From NCBI GenBank assembly GCA_964017065.1, contig OZ024787.1:8417899-8481898 (forward strand): a stretch of 64,000 nt of DNA. The letters run 5' to 3'. Below, one piece after another: positions 44,482 through 56,695 of the stretch. The stretch is from Haliclona indistincta (taxonomy: Eukaryota; Porifera; Demospongiae; Haplosclerida; Chalinidae). The notes under the pieces are model-generated. The model saw only the letters and a list, made by a program, of their open reading frames with translations, was not told the DNA's origin and did not search any database. Made by a program: the position numbers and the translations under genes. Position 1 is the stretch's first letter. Each line of letters starts with the position of its first letter.

Positions 44482-44979
44482 ATGGCTACTAACAGCTTCA
44501 TTCTTCTTCTGATGCTTAGCATCTCATGTCTATGCTCAACAAGAGATGTCTACATTCGGCCACCTGAAAGTGACTACTGTCCTGGTACTCTTTGTTGCAA
44601 CATCACTACTTTTGGAAAGATGGCTGACAGCTTCTCCAACTCTTCTGGCTTGGTTGTTCATTTCTTGGAGGGAACTCATTTTTTGGATCTTCAGGAACTA
44701 GTGGTGTTCACGAACTTGACTGATGCTTTGTTTGAAGGTGATGGGAGAATGGAGCAGGGCTTTCATGAGACTGTCTGGCAGTCTACAGTGGTCATCAAGT
44801 GTACTGAACACTCCAGTACTGGTATCGCTTTTGTTAATAGCTCCAACATCATCTTCAGGTACATCACCATTTATCTGAACATGCTAATCGTAATGGTAGT
44901 CTCGGGTTCCTTAATGTTGGCAACAGTATCGTCATTGATCATGTTTCAGTACAGAATGGGTCAAGCAATGGTCTTATTA

Positions 44980-46484
44980 CCCGTGCGCAGTATGCGCGAG
45001 GGTTATGCGTTTGTGTCCGTCTATGTACGTACGTACGTATATGTGTGTGTGTGTGTCGTCAAAAAACACGCTTGTTTCCGTCTCACCGCTTGAAAATCTC
45101 CACGAAAACACTCTCTGCAGCTTTTTCACTGAATTTATAGTCCTATGAAGACTTTTCTATGCTGGCAAGCCTTGCTCAATCGGCTAATCCATGGCTTTCT
45201 AAAGCTACGTGTCCTTGTAAGAGCACTTTACGGTATTGTGGGTGTGTCACCCAACCTCCTATGTCGATGTCCTCACTCAGTCTCACATGTCGATGTTCTC
45301 ACTCAGTCTCACATGTACCGTACATTAGAGCCATTAAACTTCTTGAGGCCTATAGGCTATAGCTACGGTATCAGTCTATCTTGAGGCCTTCTGTGATGTG
45401 CCAATCAACTGTTAGTGCATAATAATTAAGGTAGCTCGCCCTAATTCGGAATACACTTCGGAATTCTTCGCTGGTAATATGCTGTATAAAGTTTTGCGAA
45501 ACTTTAACTACACAGCAAGCTTCAACCACCTTCGGACTATGTGCATACTAAGTTTGGTAACTATCCGTTCTTGCTGTCGTTTTCCAGAGCGGTCAGAGCA
45601 AGTGCTACTAGAAAGACGTTATTTTAGGGTAATTCGGAATAGTCCGTGTATTTCCCGTGTAACTTGGTTTTAGTGCAGCCACGAGTAATGTGACCTCAGC
45701 AGGCTCAGCTATGACTGTCTTCAGCATGATTCTAGGTATTATGTATGTTTGCATGATGATGGATCTGTGATTTTTGCGCGTTTCTTTCTGTCCTAGGGTG
45801 CTCCATAATTCACATGCCTGCGTAGAATGGTTGCTGGGACGTTGTACATCTTGCAGAGGATATGTTGCCTCATTGACATCTGTTTCAAGCTTCAATCTTG
45901 TCTAGTATTGCTGTTGGATTGTTATAAATACGAATTTCAATTCCCCACACGCCGGAGTTTACAAGTGTTATATGGCTTCTGCATTAAATATTTGTGTTAA
46001 TGCATTATTTTCTAATAAACTAGCAAACAGAATTTCATCAAATCGCCGTTGTAGAGTCTCTGCTACCTGGTACACACTTTGATCTTTGTCTAACTTCAAG
46101 AGATACCAGTGATCCCAGTACACAGCAAAGTTTCACTAGGTAGCTAGCATAGAGGCGTGGCTAGTCGTGTCGACACTTTCCATTCTTACATCGTGAAGGA
46201 CTGCGTACTGCAGCCAAGCGAGTGCTCGTTGCTGAGCCAACAGATGCACCTACCTCGTGGTGAAATAGTTTATCCAGGCGATCTGTAGATTTGCAGTAGC
46301 TGGGGTCAATACCGGAATCATTCCGAATTATCCGGTATTCCGAATTAGGGCGAGCTACCTTATGCTATCATCTATTTTTCTGGAGCTGTCTATGGGCTAG
46401 CTTAACGGCATGTTGCAGTAATGCTGGAGTAGTCGTGTTTAGCCCATAGCTCAGCGCACGGGTATGTGTTCATTAGAACTCTAG
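44980..46484. mobile_element. ~1.5-kb DNA element inserted in C8 (carries a nested MITE)
   Basis: It breaks the C8 reading frame between GGTCTTATTA and TTGTAATATC; removing it restores the family reading GLIIVISDG. Near the ends are inverted CCCGTGCGC (44980-44988) and GCGCACGGG (46454-46462). Homology to the related copy shows the true right end lies about 20 bp further, near 46484. Both flanks outside the nested MITE recur in reverse orientation at about 53665-53780 and 56370-56968. No transposase recognised. Confidence 0.75.
45428..46361. mobile_element. Nested TIR element, 934 bp
   Basis: A 26-bp perfect inverted pair at 45428-45453 and 46336-46361 begins aaggtagctcgccctaattc. Flanks include TTAA on the left and TTAT on the right, perhaps a TTA(A)-type target. 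The related element near 53.7-56.9 kb lacks this insert, so it arrived after the host element. No coding capacity is clear. Confidence 0.8.
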
Positions 46485-49373
46485 TTGTAATATCAGATGG
46501 AGTTGATCTTTCAATTGCTACTTCCTCGTTTGCACAAAATGGTGCTGTTTATCATTATGGCTATAGAGAACCATGCAATATTGTGATTCAATATACTGAT
46601 CCACACAATTGCGGCAATCCTCAAAAGCATGTTTACAACACCTTCATTACAAACACTAATGTATCACAAGTACAATTCCGGCATTCTGGATGGTCATCAG
46701 TTGGTTTGGATATGATATTTTATCAAGGAACCTATAGTGTGACTGTAATACTTGATACTGTTTATAACAATGGGAACAACGGTATTGTTATATACAGCAT
46801 CAATGTTCCCAATTACAATCTGACTATCAACAATTCGCGTATTTCTGATGCTGATCAGACTGTAACGACTACATCAGAATATTCGATTTTGGAAAACAAT
46901 TCTTGTTGTTACAATAATACAAACAACAATAATATTATCAACATCTTTATCATCAACAGTCAATTCATCTACAACAAGGGAGTGTGTTACTTCTCTTTTC
47001 AAGGTATTAGTCATCCAGTGAACATCACAATAAGATCAACTGAATTTTCTCACAATATGGTTACATTCGATTCTGTGTTACACTTCTCATCATATGCATA
47101 TCAAGAGAAAGTGCGAATTGTTCTACAAAACGTGACTATTAACAATAACAGCTTCATTTGGTCAACAAACGACATCAAGAATACTTCTCTGCAACAGCCA
47201 TCTGCTGTGAATGCTGAGTTTGTCGATCTGGTATTAAACAATGTGAACATTATTAATAACAATGCGACCGGTCTACTTTGTTATAGTACTGTTGTATTAG
47301 TGAATAGCAGCAGTACATCGGTTTTCCACAACAACACTGGTATTGATGGAGGTGGATTGGCTATGTATGGTGAATCCTATATTTTGTTTGAGGATAATTC
47401 TATTCTTAAATTCACCAAAAACAAGGCAGAGCAAAGAGGAGGAGCAATATTTATTCATACGATATTGCCAGAATCCCCTTGCTTCTACCAATACACTGAA
47501 GGCACACATCCTCAATCAACAAAAGCTATTTTCGTTGGCAACAATGCAAATACAGCAGGAACTGCTATATTTGGTGGTGATGGGTATTGCCTGCTTTTTA
47601 TTAATCCTAAAAACTCTGTCAATTATTTTCACAAAACATTTAACTATTCAGCACAGACTGGTCCCTCAGTAATATCATCAGAACCTACTGATGTCTGCTT
47701 CTGTGATGACAACAACACAATAAACTGCTCTCTGACACAGCTAACAATGACAGCCTATCCAGGAGAAGAGATCAATATCTCTGTTGTCACTGTAGGACAA
47801 AGAGATGGTGTTGCACCAGGATTGCTTAAAATACAACCACTTGACGTAAAATCTGCTCCAGTGGAAATATACAACACTATTGCAATGAATTGCACAACCA
47901 TTGCTTTCACTCCAATACACGACACCTACTCATTATCAATTGCAGGTAGCACCGGCTACAGATATTATAAGACATTACTTTATCACGACAAGGAGATATC
48001 TGGATTGGAAATATAAGTGAGTGCATAATTGTACAAACACCATGTCCCTTAGACTATTGTAATTTAACAAAAGCCAACTTTTCTTTTGTTGATCCCGATT
48101 CCCAGTGTGCTAAGAACAGAAATGGTACATTGTGTGGTGGATGCAAAAATAATTTTAGCCTTGCTCTGGGATCCAACAACTGTATTGAATGTAATCAATT
48201 TTCGTACCTTGCTCTAATCATTCCCTTTGCTGCTGCTGGGTTTGGTTTGGTAGCTATTCTGATGGTTTGAACTTGACAGTCTCCATTGGTACCATCAATG
48301 GGCTCATATTCTATGCCAGTATTGTCAAGATAAGTGAAAGCACTGGAATCTTCTTTCCTAATGGTCCTATTCCAGTACTGAGTCAGTTCATTGCTTGGCT
48401 TAATCTTGACCTTGGTATTGAAACATGCTTTTACCCTGGCATGACAGCCTATGCAAAGGTGTGGCTGCAGTTTGTGTTTCCTCTCTACATATGGTTCATC
48501 ATAGCCACCATCATAGTCCTGTGTCGCTACTCCACATGGCTGTCCAACAAGATTGGAGGCAATGTAGTGCAGGTACTTGCTACTCTAATCTTGCTCTCGT
48601 TTACAAAACTCTTTCGTACATTTGCTCCTGCTCTTACTTGGATTAGTCTATCTTGTAAAAATGACAGTGCTGTGTGGTATGTAGATGGCAATATTCAATA
48701 TTTATCATCAGAACATGCAGTACTAATGGCAGCAGCTGTGTTGTTTCTACTTCTTGCTGTTCCATACACACTTGCTCTACTGTTTGATGCTGTGATTGAG
48801 AAATATCTTACAAGAATAAGTCCATTTCGTAACCAGTGGATCAAGTTCAAGCCTTTTGTTGACGCCTACCATGGACCTTACAAGGACAAATGTCGGTTTT
48901 GGACTGGACTATTGCTCCTGGTTCGTATGTCCTTCACACTAGTATCTCTCTATTTGAATACATACGCTACTTTAGTGTTCATCACAACCAGCACTAGTGT
49001 GCTGCTTTCTCTAATGGTGTTCTTTGGTGGCATTTATCAAAAGAGTTACCTAAATATCTTAGAGTGCCTATCCTTGCTTAACCTGGCTATGCTGTCTGCT
49101 ATCTACAACCCATGGTATGATAGTGTAAAAGACTCAGGAGTCGAAGTCACTATCGTCAGTGTGAGCGTCGCTTTAATTATCTTTATTGGAATTCTTTTCT
49201 ATCACGTGTATCTTCGCTTGAAAACTTTTAAGTGCTTTAAGAAATTTGAAAAGAAATCCAATAGTGAGGAGGAGTCTGAAAGGCTGTTGGATGAAGATTA
49301 CATGAACAAGCAACTAGTACAACCAACTTCCACTGATGTATGGATGAAGAGGGAGTCACTGATATACTCCTAG

Positions 49374-49863
49374 TAACCATCGCTATTGAGACTGGTTGTC
49401 AATAATCTAAAGTATTAATTAGTTCATTGATTCTCGATTGCTGTGTATCACATATTAATTTACATAATTATTGTCTTCACAAATAATTTACTTATTAATC
49501 GTACCACACTCACATGATAGTCACATGTTTGTATGCACTAACTTGTAACTTGTATGTTATTAAATTTTGAGGCACAATTTACTTATTTGTACACAAACTA
49601 GATTTATTTGGCAGCACCATAAATATTTACAGTGGAACCCCTCTTAGCGGACACCCCTTTCTAGAGGACATTCTCTCTATAATGGACACTTACTGAATCC
49701 CAAATATAACCCACATAATGTATAATAAACCCTTGACCAGAGGACACCCTCTATATAATGGACAATTTTGTTGATCCCATAGTGTTCAGCTCATGTGATG
49801 TGTGATGCACTATAATTAGCTGAGAAAAGAGATGTATGAGAGATGAAAAGAAGAGGAAGGGAG
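49374..49863. other. 3' flank of C8
   Basis: AT-rich, no gene. Around 49630-49770 are repeated ggacacc/aatggacac motifs (three or four), resembling a decayed dispersed repeat. Confidence 0.4.
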
Positions 49864-49988
<125 letters not shown>

Positions 49989-50592
49989 CCTAGTGATAGT
50001 AAGGGAAAAGCAAGAAAACAGAAAGAGAGAATTCGAAGGTCAAAGAGAAAGAAGGGAGATGTCACACATGTCACAAACATCTAGGTAACTATAAAAGAAA
50101 AATCAGCATAGCATGACTGTATTTGTGGTCATATTGAATACTTAATAATAGATAGTAAGTATGGCACAAGTGAAGAGACGGCAAACATGAAGTGTGCTAT
50201 CTGCATGTATTATTAATTTTCCAACAGAAAAAAAAGTGAAACTGCATTTGTTTGCTGTATGTGTGCTATGCTTAGCTAGTTAAAATTAATGGTGCATTAC
50301 ACCAATGCAGAGAAACAGTTTACTATTACAGCATTGTACGTATAATCAGATACTTGTATAAACTGTGTAAAGTGAACTGTACATGCATGACACTATAGTA
50401 AACTGATCAACATGCTTGCAAACTACAATACTTGCATGTCACTCTTACAGGAGGAAAGAGAGAAGGGAGAGTGAAAGGTGTAGAGAGGAGAGGTTGAGAG
50501 AAAAAAGAGATAGATTTTTATGTGAAGAAAAGGTACTGAGAGACAAATTTACAAAGAAAAAACCCAGTAATTTTGTTGTAAACTTACTTCAA

Positions 50593-50665
50593 CAGTAACA
50601 AATGTGTTGTTCTGTTCATCGATCAGTCTAGCCAACAGCTGACTCTCCTCTGATACTTGTACCGT
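50593..50665 (-). CDS. Putative short exon, copy 1 (unknown gene)
   Basis: On the minus strand this reads VQVSEESQLLARLIDEQNN and then TFVTV. The duplicated copy at 61958-62030 keeps the frame with conservative changes (VSEESRLLAKLIDEQ). Conservation of reading frame suggests an exon of a gene lying 3' of the LRRK-like gene on the minus strand. Splice sites are not certain and the family is not recognised. Confidence 0.3.
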
Positions 50666-50927
50666 GGTTGAAGAGAGTCCTAGTTTATTATCTTATTAAC
50701 CGAATTGTACTGTAAATTCACTACTTAAACAAGTCAGTATGCTAGCTGTACATGAGTGTTTTAATTTAGTTGCTCACAGAATACAATCAATTTTTCTCAG
50801 AATAATAAATACACGAATCTTGATAATAATAATTATTAATGCTAAATGTTTTTATTTACAAACTTCCAAAAAGATAAAAATAAACTATAAAATAATTATT
50901 GCATAGTCAGGTTAAGGGAATTTTGTG

Positions 50928-53032
50928 TCATCTATACGGAGCTTGTGTTCGACTCATTTCATCAAATTCTCGCTTGATGCGAGGCATAGCACTGTCCCAT
51001 AACAGCAACACACCGTGATTCTCTAGTGAGTCTACTGAGAAACATGTATGATAAGGATAGTTTATTAAAAAGAGAGGCAAAGGAAGATTAGTGGTATACC
51101 TATGCTGTCGTTCAATGGAGCTGTTCTAGAGGAGAATCCCAGACCACATGTGAGTAATACATTGACATGACTATCAGCAGCTGTAGTAGAATATGGCAGA
51201 GAAAATATTAATGCTAAAGTAAATATTTTAGGTCTTCATAAAGATTACAGAAACCGTTTTACAAGTGAAACTTAAAAAATCATGAATACAAATAACTTTC
51301 TTGGGCTCTATCTGCATGTACTTCTGTTACCTGGTACTCTCATGGATTGTATGCTCCTGATTGCATTAATGTGACGTCTTGTCATCATCAAAGGAGCGCA
51401 TGTAGTTGTGTCATAGATGATCAGGTGACCCGATCCTAGCCCCACCCACAGTTGTGGTTGGGCAGCTGACTGGAGGTACATTGCAGTCACACGACAATCG
51501 TACGGATCAAGCTGTTTGAGACTGGAGGAGGCCATGCCTATCTTTGAGGACCTGGAGGAATAAAGATCTCTAATGCACACAGATCAATGCAGTTGTTAGT
51601 TTTCTACTTTTTATCCATTACAAAGGCACAGTATCCTTCAAAGAGAATACATCTCTACAATCAATCATTCTCTGTTGCTTACAGTGCTAGTATGCTGGCA
51701 TAGGTATTAATTGTCTTGCGAGGACTTCCATCTTCAATGTCCCACAAGTGTAGGTTGGCTGAGTTGTGAGCTGCAGTCCATACCATTTCCTGACCAACCT
51801 CAAGACAGTTGAGATATCGACGAGTGAGACTATAATATAGAATACACACATACATATTGACACTGTAACAGTGGTCTCAGTCACAAGCACAATACATCAT
51901 ATAACATACAGTACACATAAACTATGGAAGACACACAGGCGGAAAGACAGACATACAGATAGACAGACAAACAGGCCGGCAGACAGACAGGCAGACAGAC
52001 AGACATATAAACAGATGGATGGATGGACAGATGAGTGGATGAACAGACAGACTGACTTACAGATGGACAAACAAACAAACACAGAATACAAGTAAACAAA
52101 TAGACAAACAAAGGCGTACTCATCACAAGCAGTCCAATGTATCTCTTCATTGAGTGTGGTGAGATTGAGTGTGTATATTTCTAGACCACACGTCACCACC
52201 ATGTTACCATGGTAACGCTTCATCATCTTGATGGGTCCCTTGCCCAGTGTAATGAGCTTGTGAGGACTAGCATTGGATGTCTACAAAAGACACAATAAAC
52301 ACCATAGAACAGTACTGCATGGTGAAAGACAGATACAGTACAGATACCAGTAGATCTATGTGGAACAGTACTGGTGATAACTATAATGTGTGAAAAGGTA
52401 CCTGTATCACACAGGGATCAAACATTGCCAGTTGACCATTAGCTAGTCCAGCAAACAGGTATGCTGCTGAACTATCACCACGAGCTCTAGCAAAATCAAA
52501 GAACAAAAAGATAAAGTCAAAACAAAAAGTTAAGCAGCTCACTTGACATGATACAAGCAGAGAACACTGTCAGGGAGCTGCTGTAGTGTGTGATGGTTGT
52601 TACGATTGTAGGCATCATAGACGACAATTTGTCCTCCATTGGAACCCAGGAGAACATGAGAGGAGCCGACTGTGGCTGAGCAGAGAACCATCATGTTGGG
52701 AGGCATCAAGTGACCCTTGAAGAAGAGACAAGATCAATGAGTGGGTGTGTAGGTAAATGAATGGATAAATACCTTAGGATGAGCATTCTTTTTTGTAAGA
52801 TTTGTGACAGTAAGCTGTAAAAATAGTATTAAGTGGTGAAAGTAATGTGAATTGATATCTACTGACCATAGAGTGTGAGCCCTGATCGTGACTGATAAAC
52901 CACAGTTCAGTGTTTGTTTCAGAATGATGAGATCCGTGTTTCTCAGGAAATATCAGAGACAAGGCATAATTCAAATCCATAGTGAGGGATTGTTCTACCA
53001 ACTTGGTAGTTCTTGATAGCAGCTTTAGAGAT
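50928..53032 (-). CDS. LRRK/ROCO-like WD40 C-terminal part, nine exons, 5' partial
   Basis: Exons in coding order: 53032-52867, 52814-52773, 52715-52543, 52486-52402, 52280-52120, 51829-51683, 51551-51331, 51180-51100, 51034-50928. All joins keep phase with GT-AG introns of about 50-300 bp. They give about 393 residues of WD40 propeller with blade motifs VLLGSNGGQIVVYD, YLFAGLANGQLAMFD, NLHLWDIEDG, LWVGLGSGHLIIYD and a last blade ending GVLLLWDSAMPRIKREFDE. LRRK1/LRRK2-type ROCO kinases end in such a propeller, which helps dimerisation and membrane or microtubule binding. The kinase, ROC-COR and LRR exons do not follow in this window; upstream is mobile DNA. Either the 5' part was lost or this is a stand-alone product. 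The family call rests partly on the ANK/LRR exon at 62856-63332; an ARHGEF10-type propeller is the main alternative. Confidence 0.7.
51943..52090. repeat. Degenerate GACA microsatellite in an intron
   Basis: GACA units with GATA/GATG variants lie inside the intron between WD40 exons 52280-52120 and 51829-51683. Open frames on both strands here are repeat artefacts. Confidence 0.85.
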
Positions 53033-53664
53033 CTGAATCATTTTATTCAATTTAAATAAAACAATACACTATCCTTTAGCTGTACCAGAGGAGGTGTTAA
53101 AGGGAGTATTTTCTATGAATCAACCTCCTGTTCTTGCTGATCGAGCTCAATCACAGAACTAGGGTCAACATAATGGCAGATGGTGAGTTTAGCCATAGAT
53201 AATTTAATGCGTAGAAGGATGGAAAACTATAAGTATTCCATAGTACAACCATACTCGAGTGCTTCATTAACGCATTGCATCAGAGTAGTGACGTCACGCA
53301 GTATCAGTACCATATTATCTATGGTGTACGCTATCGCGACCGCATTTCAACATGTTTGTATAAGTATCTCAGACCGCCGAGTCACGAGGCTTTGCGGTTT
53401 CCCCTGTGTACCTGTGCCTCGAGCCTTCCTCTGTACTGTGTTTCTGCTAGTGAAGATAGCACGACACGCGTGCTTGTTGGTACCGTCCGATCGTCGCGAG
53501 TAACGGCTCTCGCGCAGAAGTAGCTCAATCGCCGTACTGAACGTCGTGTCCAGCGGCAGGAGGTATGATTCTACACGCATTTATTGTGCACAATATAATA
53601 CAAGCACGTGTTTAAAATACACTGTATAAATGTGATGCAGCATGCATGAACCAACTATCAAAAA
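53033..53664. other. Region 5' of the WD40 exons; possible promoter or first exon
   Basis: No kinase or ROC-COR exon is found. On the + strand, ATGGCAGATG (53173-53182) is followed directly by a strong donor gtgagt, so it could be a 5' exon carrying a start codon. A palindromic TGACGTCA (CRE-type) lies at 53289-53296. The sequence after about 53290 is CpG-rich. Confidence 0.3.
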
Positions 53665-54462
53665 CTTGAGTTCTAATGAACACATACACGTGCGCTGAGC
53701 TAAGATCTACATAGTAAGTACACGACTAAACCAGCATTACTGCAATAGTCCATAGACAGCTCGAGATAAATTGATGATAGCATGGCTACTCATATATTGC
53801 ATTATATACCGTTGCTATGTGGTTGCTAAGGATATACGCGTTTCATAAATCGACCATAGCACTGGGAACCGCCTACAGTGCTATATCATGCGGCCAAGAG
53901 TGCTATATCTGAGGTGACCTTTGTACCAACACGATAGCTTTATACACGCACCATCACGTTCATCAAACAATTCAACATCAAAACATAGTAAACACATTAT
54001 ACAGGAACACATGAGAGAGCTACAGTCCAATGAGCAGGCTCCCAAGAACTGCGAGTGGCGGGGGTGGAAATTGTCCAGTGTGTTAAAATCATCGTTGATC
54101 ATGACAGCACAGCCAGCAACAACACAAAGACACTCGGGAGGCGAAATAGTAGCGATCTATGCGCCTCAGCTACATAACCGCGCCGGGTATAGGCAAGCTG
54201 AGTCATTGTAGATCGCCCACATAACAACTTTGGATGTAAGTCTAATCTCAACCTCTTCCTGGTAGATAGAAACGCTTCATTAACAACACTGACAGCCGAG
54301 AAAGGTCACGGGTGAACAGCTAGACCAGCCAGGAGCCAGCACCATAGTAGCACGTTCTTTCGCCATTTTCATGTGACGTCATGTAAGTTGCTAGGCGATG
54401 GCGGTGACGTAACAGGTTGCCATGGCATCCTTGGCAACCACATAGCAACAGTAGATAAATCT

Positions 54463-54580
54463 GTTATATCCCTCCCACTCGGGATATTGCGGTTTATAGC
54501 GCCCTCCGCCCTCGGGCGCTACGCGCCCTTGGGCGTCGGGCGCTATAAACCAGCAACATCCCTCGTGGGAGTGATATAAC
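54463..54580. repeat. GC-rich palindromic element, 118 bp
   Basis: Outer arms gttatatccctcccac (54463-54478) pair with 54565-54580 with one mismatch. Inner arms ggtttatagcgccc (54491-54504) pair perfectly with 54538-54551. A gggcgcta-type palindrome fills the loop. It is a compact foldback MITE or a strong RNA hairpin. Confidence 0.8.
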
Positions 54581-54590
54581 TAATACCTAA

Positions 54591-56368
54591 AGGCCCGGTC
54601 CGCACTGGCGCGCGAACCTGGGTTCAAGGTGACCCAGCCGTAGAACTCAGATAGATCGCGTCCGCACTCGATCTGCAGAGATCCGGTTTTGGCGATTCCG
54701 CCGGGTTAAGGTGACGGGTAACAGTTTGGCTAATTAATTTTCACAAAAATGTTTTTATTCACTGTGCAAAATGCAAACATGTTACAACGCTATGAAGACC
54801 AGCAACGAAGACGCCAAACTCTGTTCTTGCTTTGGGCGCTGTATCCAATGTCAGGCACAACGCAACACAGCGACAGCAGACAAGACTAGAGGGGCACTAA
54901 AATGAAAAACGCAGCGCCAAATTTCGGACTCGCTGTAACAGAGTAACTACAGAGCCACACATTTACCGATAGGTTATCATCCTCCGGATTTCCAGAATAT
55001 ACTGGCGAGGACGTCTGGGTAGCTGACTCTGAGTAAAACGCAAAAGAGTCTTGAAACGGTCGCCATTTGCTGTCTTTTTCGACATTTCTAGCCATAACTT
55101 ACGAACAAACCGACTTTCAAGCAAGTTTATAGTTTCTGGAACTCAGCAATGACCGTACTACTGGACTAGCCAGGTTAAAAGAATTGCTTACTGAATCTCT
55201 TAGCAAAATTTGGCGCTCCGTTTTACAACTGCTTCCCAGATCACTAACCGCCATAGACTCTAACCGCGAACGGACCACTCAGTAAGTGGGGGCGCCTACG
55301 CATAATAGTTTGTGGAAATGGATAGCGTTTACACAGCACGTGATGTATTGCGTGATGTATTGCAACGAGGCATCGCGTTGTCTGTCAGTCAGTCTGTCTG
55401 TTACACCATTTTTTGCTGCGCACGCTGTAAGGTAAGCTCTGAAACTTGCAATGCAGGATATTATCTCGGTTGTGAACTAGCGAAAGTTCGATGCAAAGCT
55501 TTGTTCTAGAGTTATGGCGTGGTTTGCTCACGTAGATGGCTTTTACTGACGATCAGGACTTTCCGAAAACAAAACTAGCCACAGCAGACTACCTAGTAGC
55601 TTGTAGGTTAATTTTATACTACAGGATGGCAGCACAGGTCAGTAGAAACTGCGCGAGGAAGCTACTTCTCCAAGTTTTCCAAGCATTCTCCATGTTTAAC
55701 CAACATTGCAAACTGTTTGACTATGAAAATATTTTTTATTTTACCAAATTGCTGGTTCTTTTTTATCTGGCACAGATTGATCATAGCAAAACAGCATTGT
55801 TTCCAAGAATTATAGACTTAAATTTCATAATTAGTTGGAATCAGCATATCTGAAAACCTTTGAGTGGTTTTTAGCAACTGAAACGGCACTCAGACGTCGC
55901 GCAAGACAATTTCCACTTTTTGAATTGAAAAAGGTGGAGACATTTCCGGCCGCATGACCGTGCCCACGCACATCGCTAGTTACAGTGTTGGCCACATGTA
56001 GGTGACGATCTTGGCGCTGTAAACACGTACACCAATGCTTCATGCTCGAGTTTTATACTGTTTTGTGCTTTCCCAGCACGCGAAATGATATTCACAAACG
56101 TGTGACGATATTCACAACCGCATGATGATATTCACAAGTGCTGCACGTGTACAAGCACTAGAGACGCGCTCAAGCGCGCTAGAGAAAGACTTAGTTTGTC
56201 AAGAAGCTCTCGTGCTAGTGCTATAAACGCTACCTTGGACTGCTGCATGGACCTGACTTGCATCGATCTAGGTCGAGTGCAGACGCGCGCTAACCGAGTT
56301 CAACCCGGGTAAGTCGGGTTTGATTTCAACCCGGATTCGACCCGGGTTGTCAGTGCGAACACGGCTTA
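54591..56368. mobile_element. Nested element with imperfect TIRs, ~1.8 kb
   Basis: The left end (aggcccggtccgcactgg) and right end (cagtgcgaacacggctt) are imperfect inverted copies. Subterminal aacccggg/cccgggtt motifs are enriched at the right. The outer host element continues on both sides in the order seen in the C8 copy. Superfamily unassigned. Confidence 0.5.
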
Positions 56369-56516
56369 ACAGACTAACAGTTGATCGGCACGTGCACATC
56401 AAACAAGGACTGATACCCTATCATGTGATCCAAGGCCTCAAGAACTGCTTTGCCCTTCTCAACAGATCGACGTACAGTACGTGCATGTGAGATTGAGTCC
56501 AGACCAGGACGTTGAT

Positions 56517-56695
56517 AGAGGGTTTTCACGGCGTTTCATAATTTACGTAATGACGCTAGTGGCGGCCTTTTTTGTGTCCTAAAGTGACCACTGACCGATC
56601 ACAACACGCGATCAGGTCACCAAAATGGCCGCCGCCCTACGTAACCACGACGAAACCAAGGTAATTAACGAATACGAAACGTCGGGAAACCCTCT
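56517..56695. mobile_element. Small nested MITE, 179 bp
   Basis: The ends agagggttttcacggcgttt and gaaacgtcgggaaaccctct are imperfect inverted copies of about 20 bp. The interior has a second palindrome built on ggcggcc. It lies in the outer element, whose C8 copy lacks it. Confidence 0.6.

Larger units (their letters stand above)
44482..49373 (+). pseudogene. C8: receptor-like pseudogene split by a transposon
   Basis: The left part (44482-44979) holds the signal peptide MATNSFILLLMLSISCLCST and the N-terminal block, with a deletion and frameshift after about 44869. A ~1.5-kb nested mobile element follows (44980 to about 46484). Coding sequence resumes with VISDGVDLSIATSSF and runs to about 47960, where about 125 nt are missing relative to C9. 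A one-base loss in a T run (about 48265) in membrane segment 1 shifts the frame again. The rest, 48267-49373, is intact, with tail ESERLL ending KRESLIYS. It is the closest relative of C9, sharing QRDGVAPGLLKIQPLD and the CAKNRNGTLCGGCKNN type of Cys module. An in-frame ATG also exists at 44467. Confidence 0.9.

Noticed and set aside
51871..52226. Overlapping frames around 51.9-52.2 kb on both strands
   Set aside because: GACA microsatellite in an intron; only 52120-52280 on the minus strand is supported as a WD40 exon.
53881..54579. Several 65-95 codon frames between 53.9 and 54.6 kb
   Set aside because: They overlap each other on both strands inside the nested transposon complex, with no splice structure or conserved motif.
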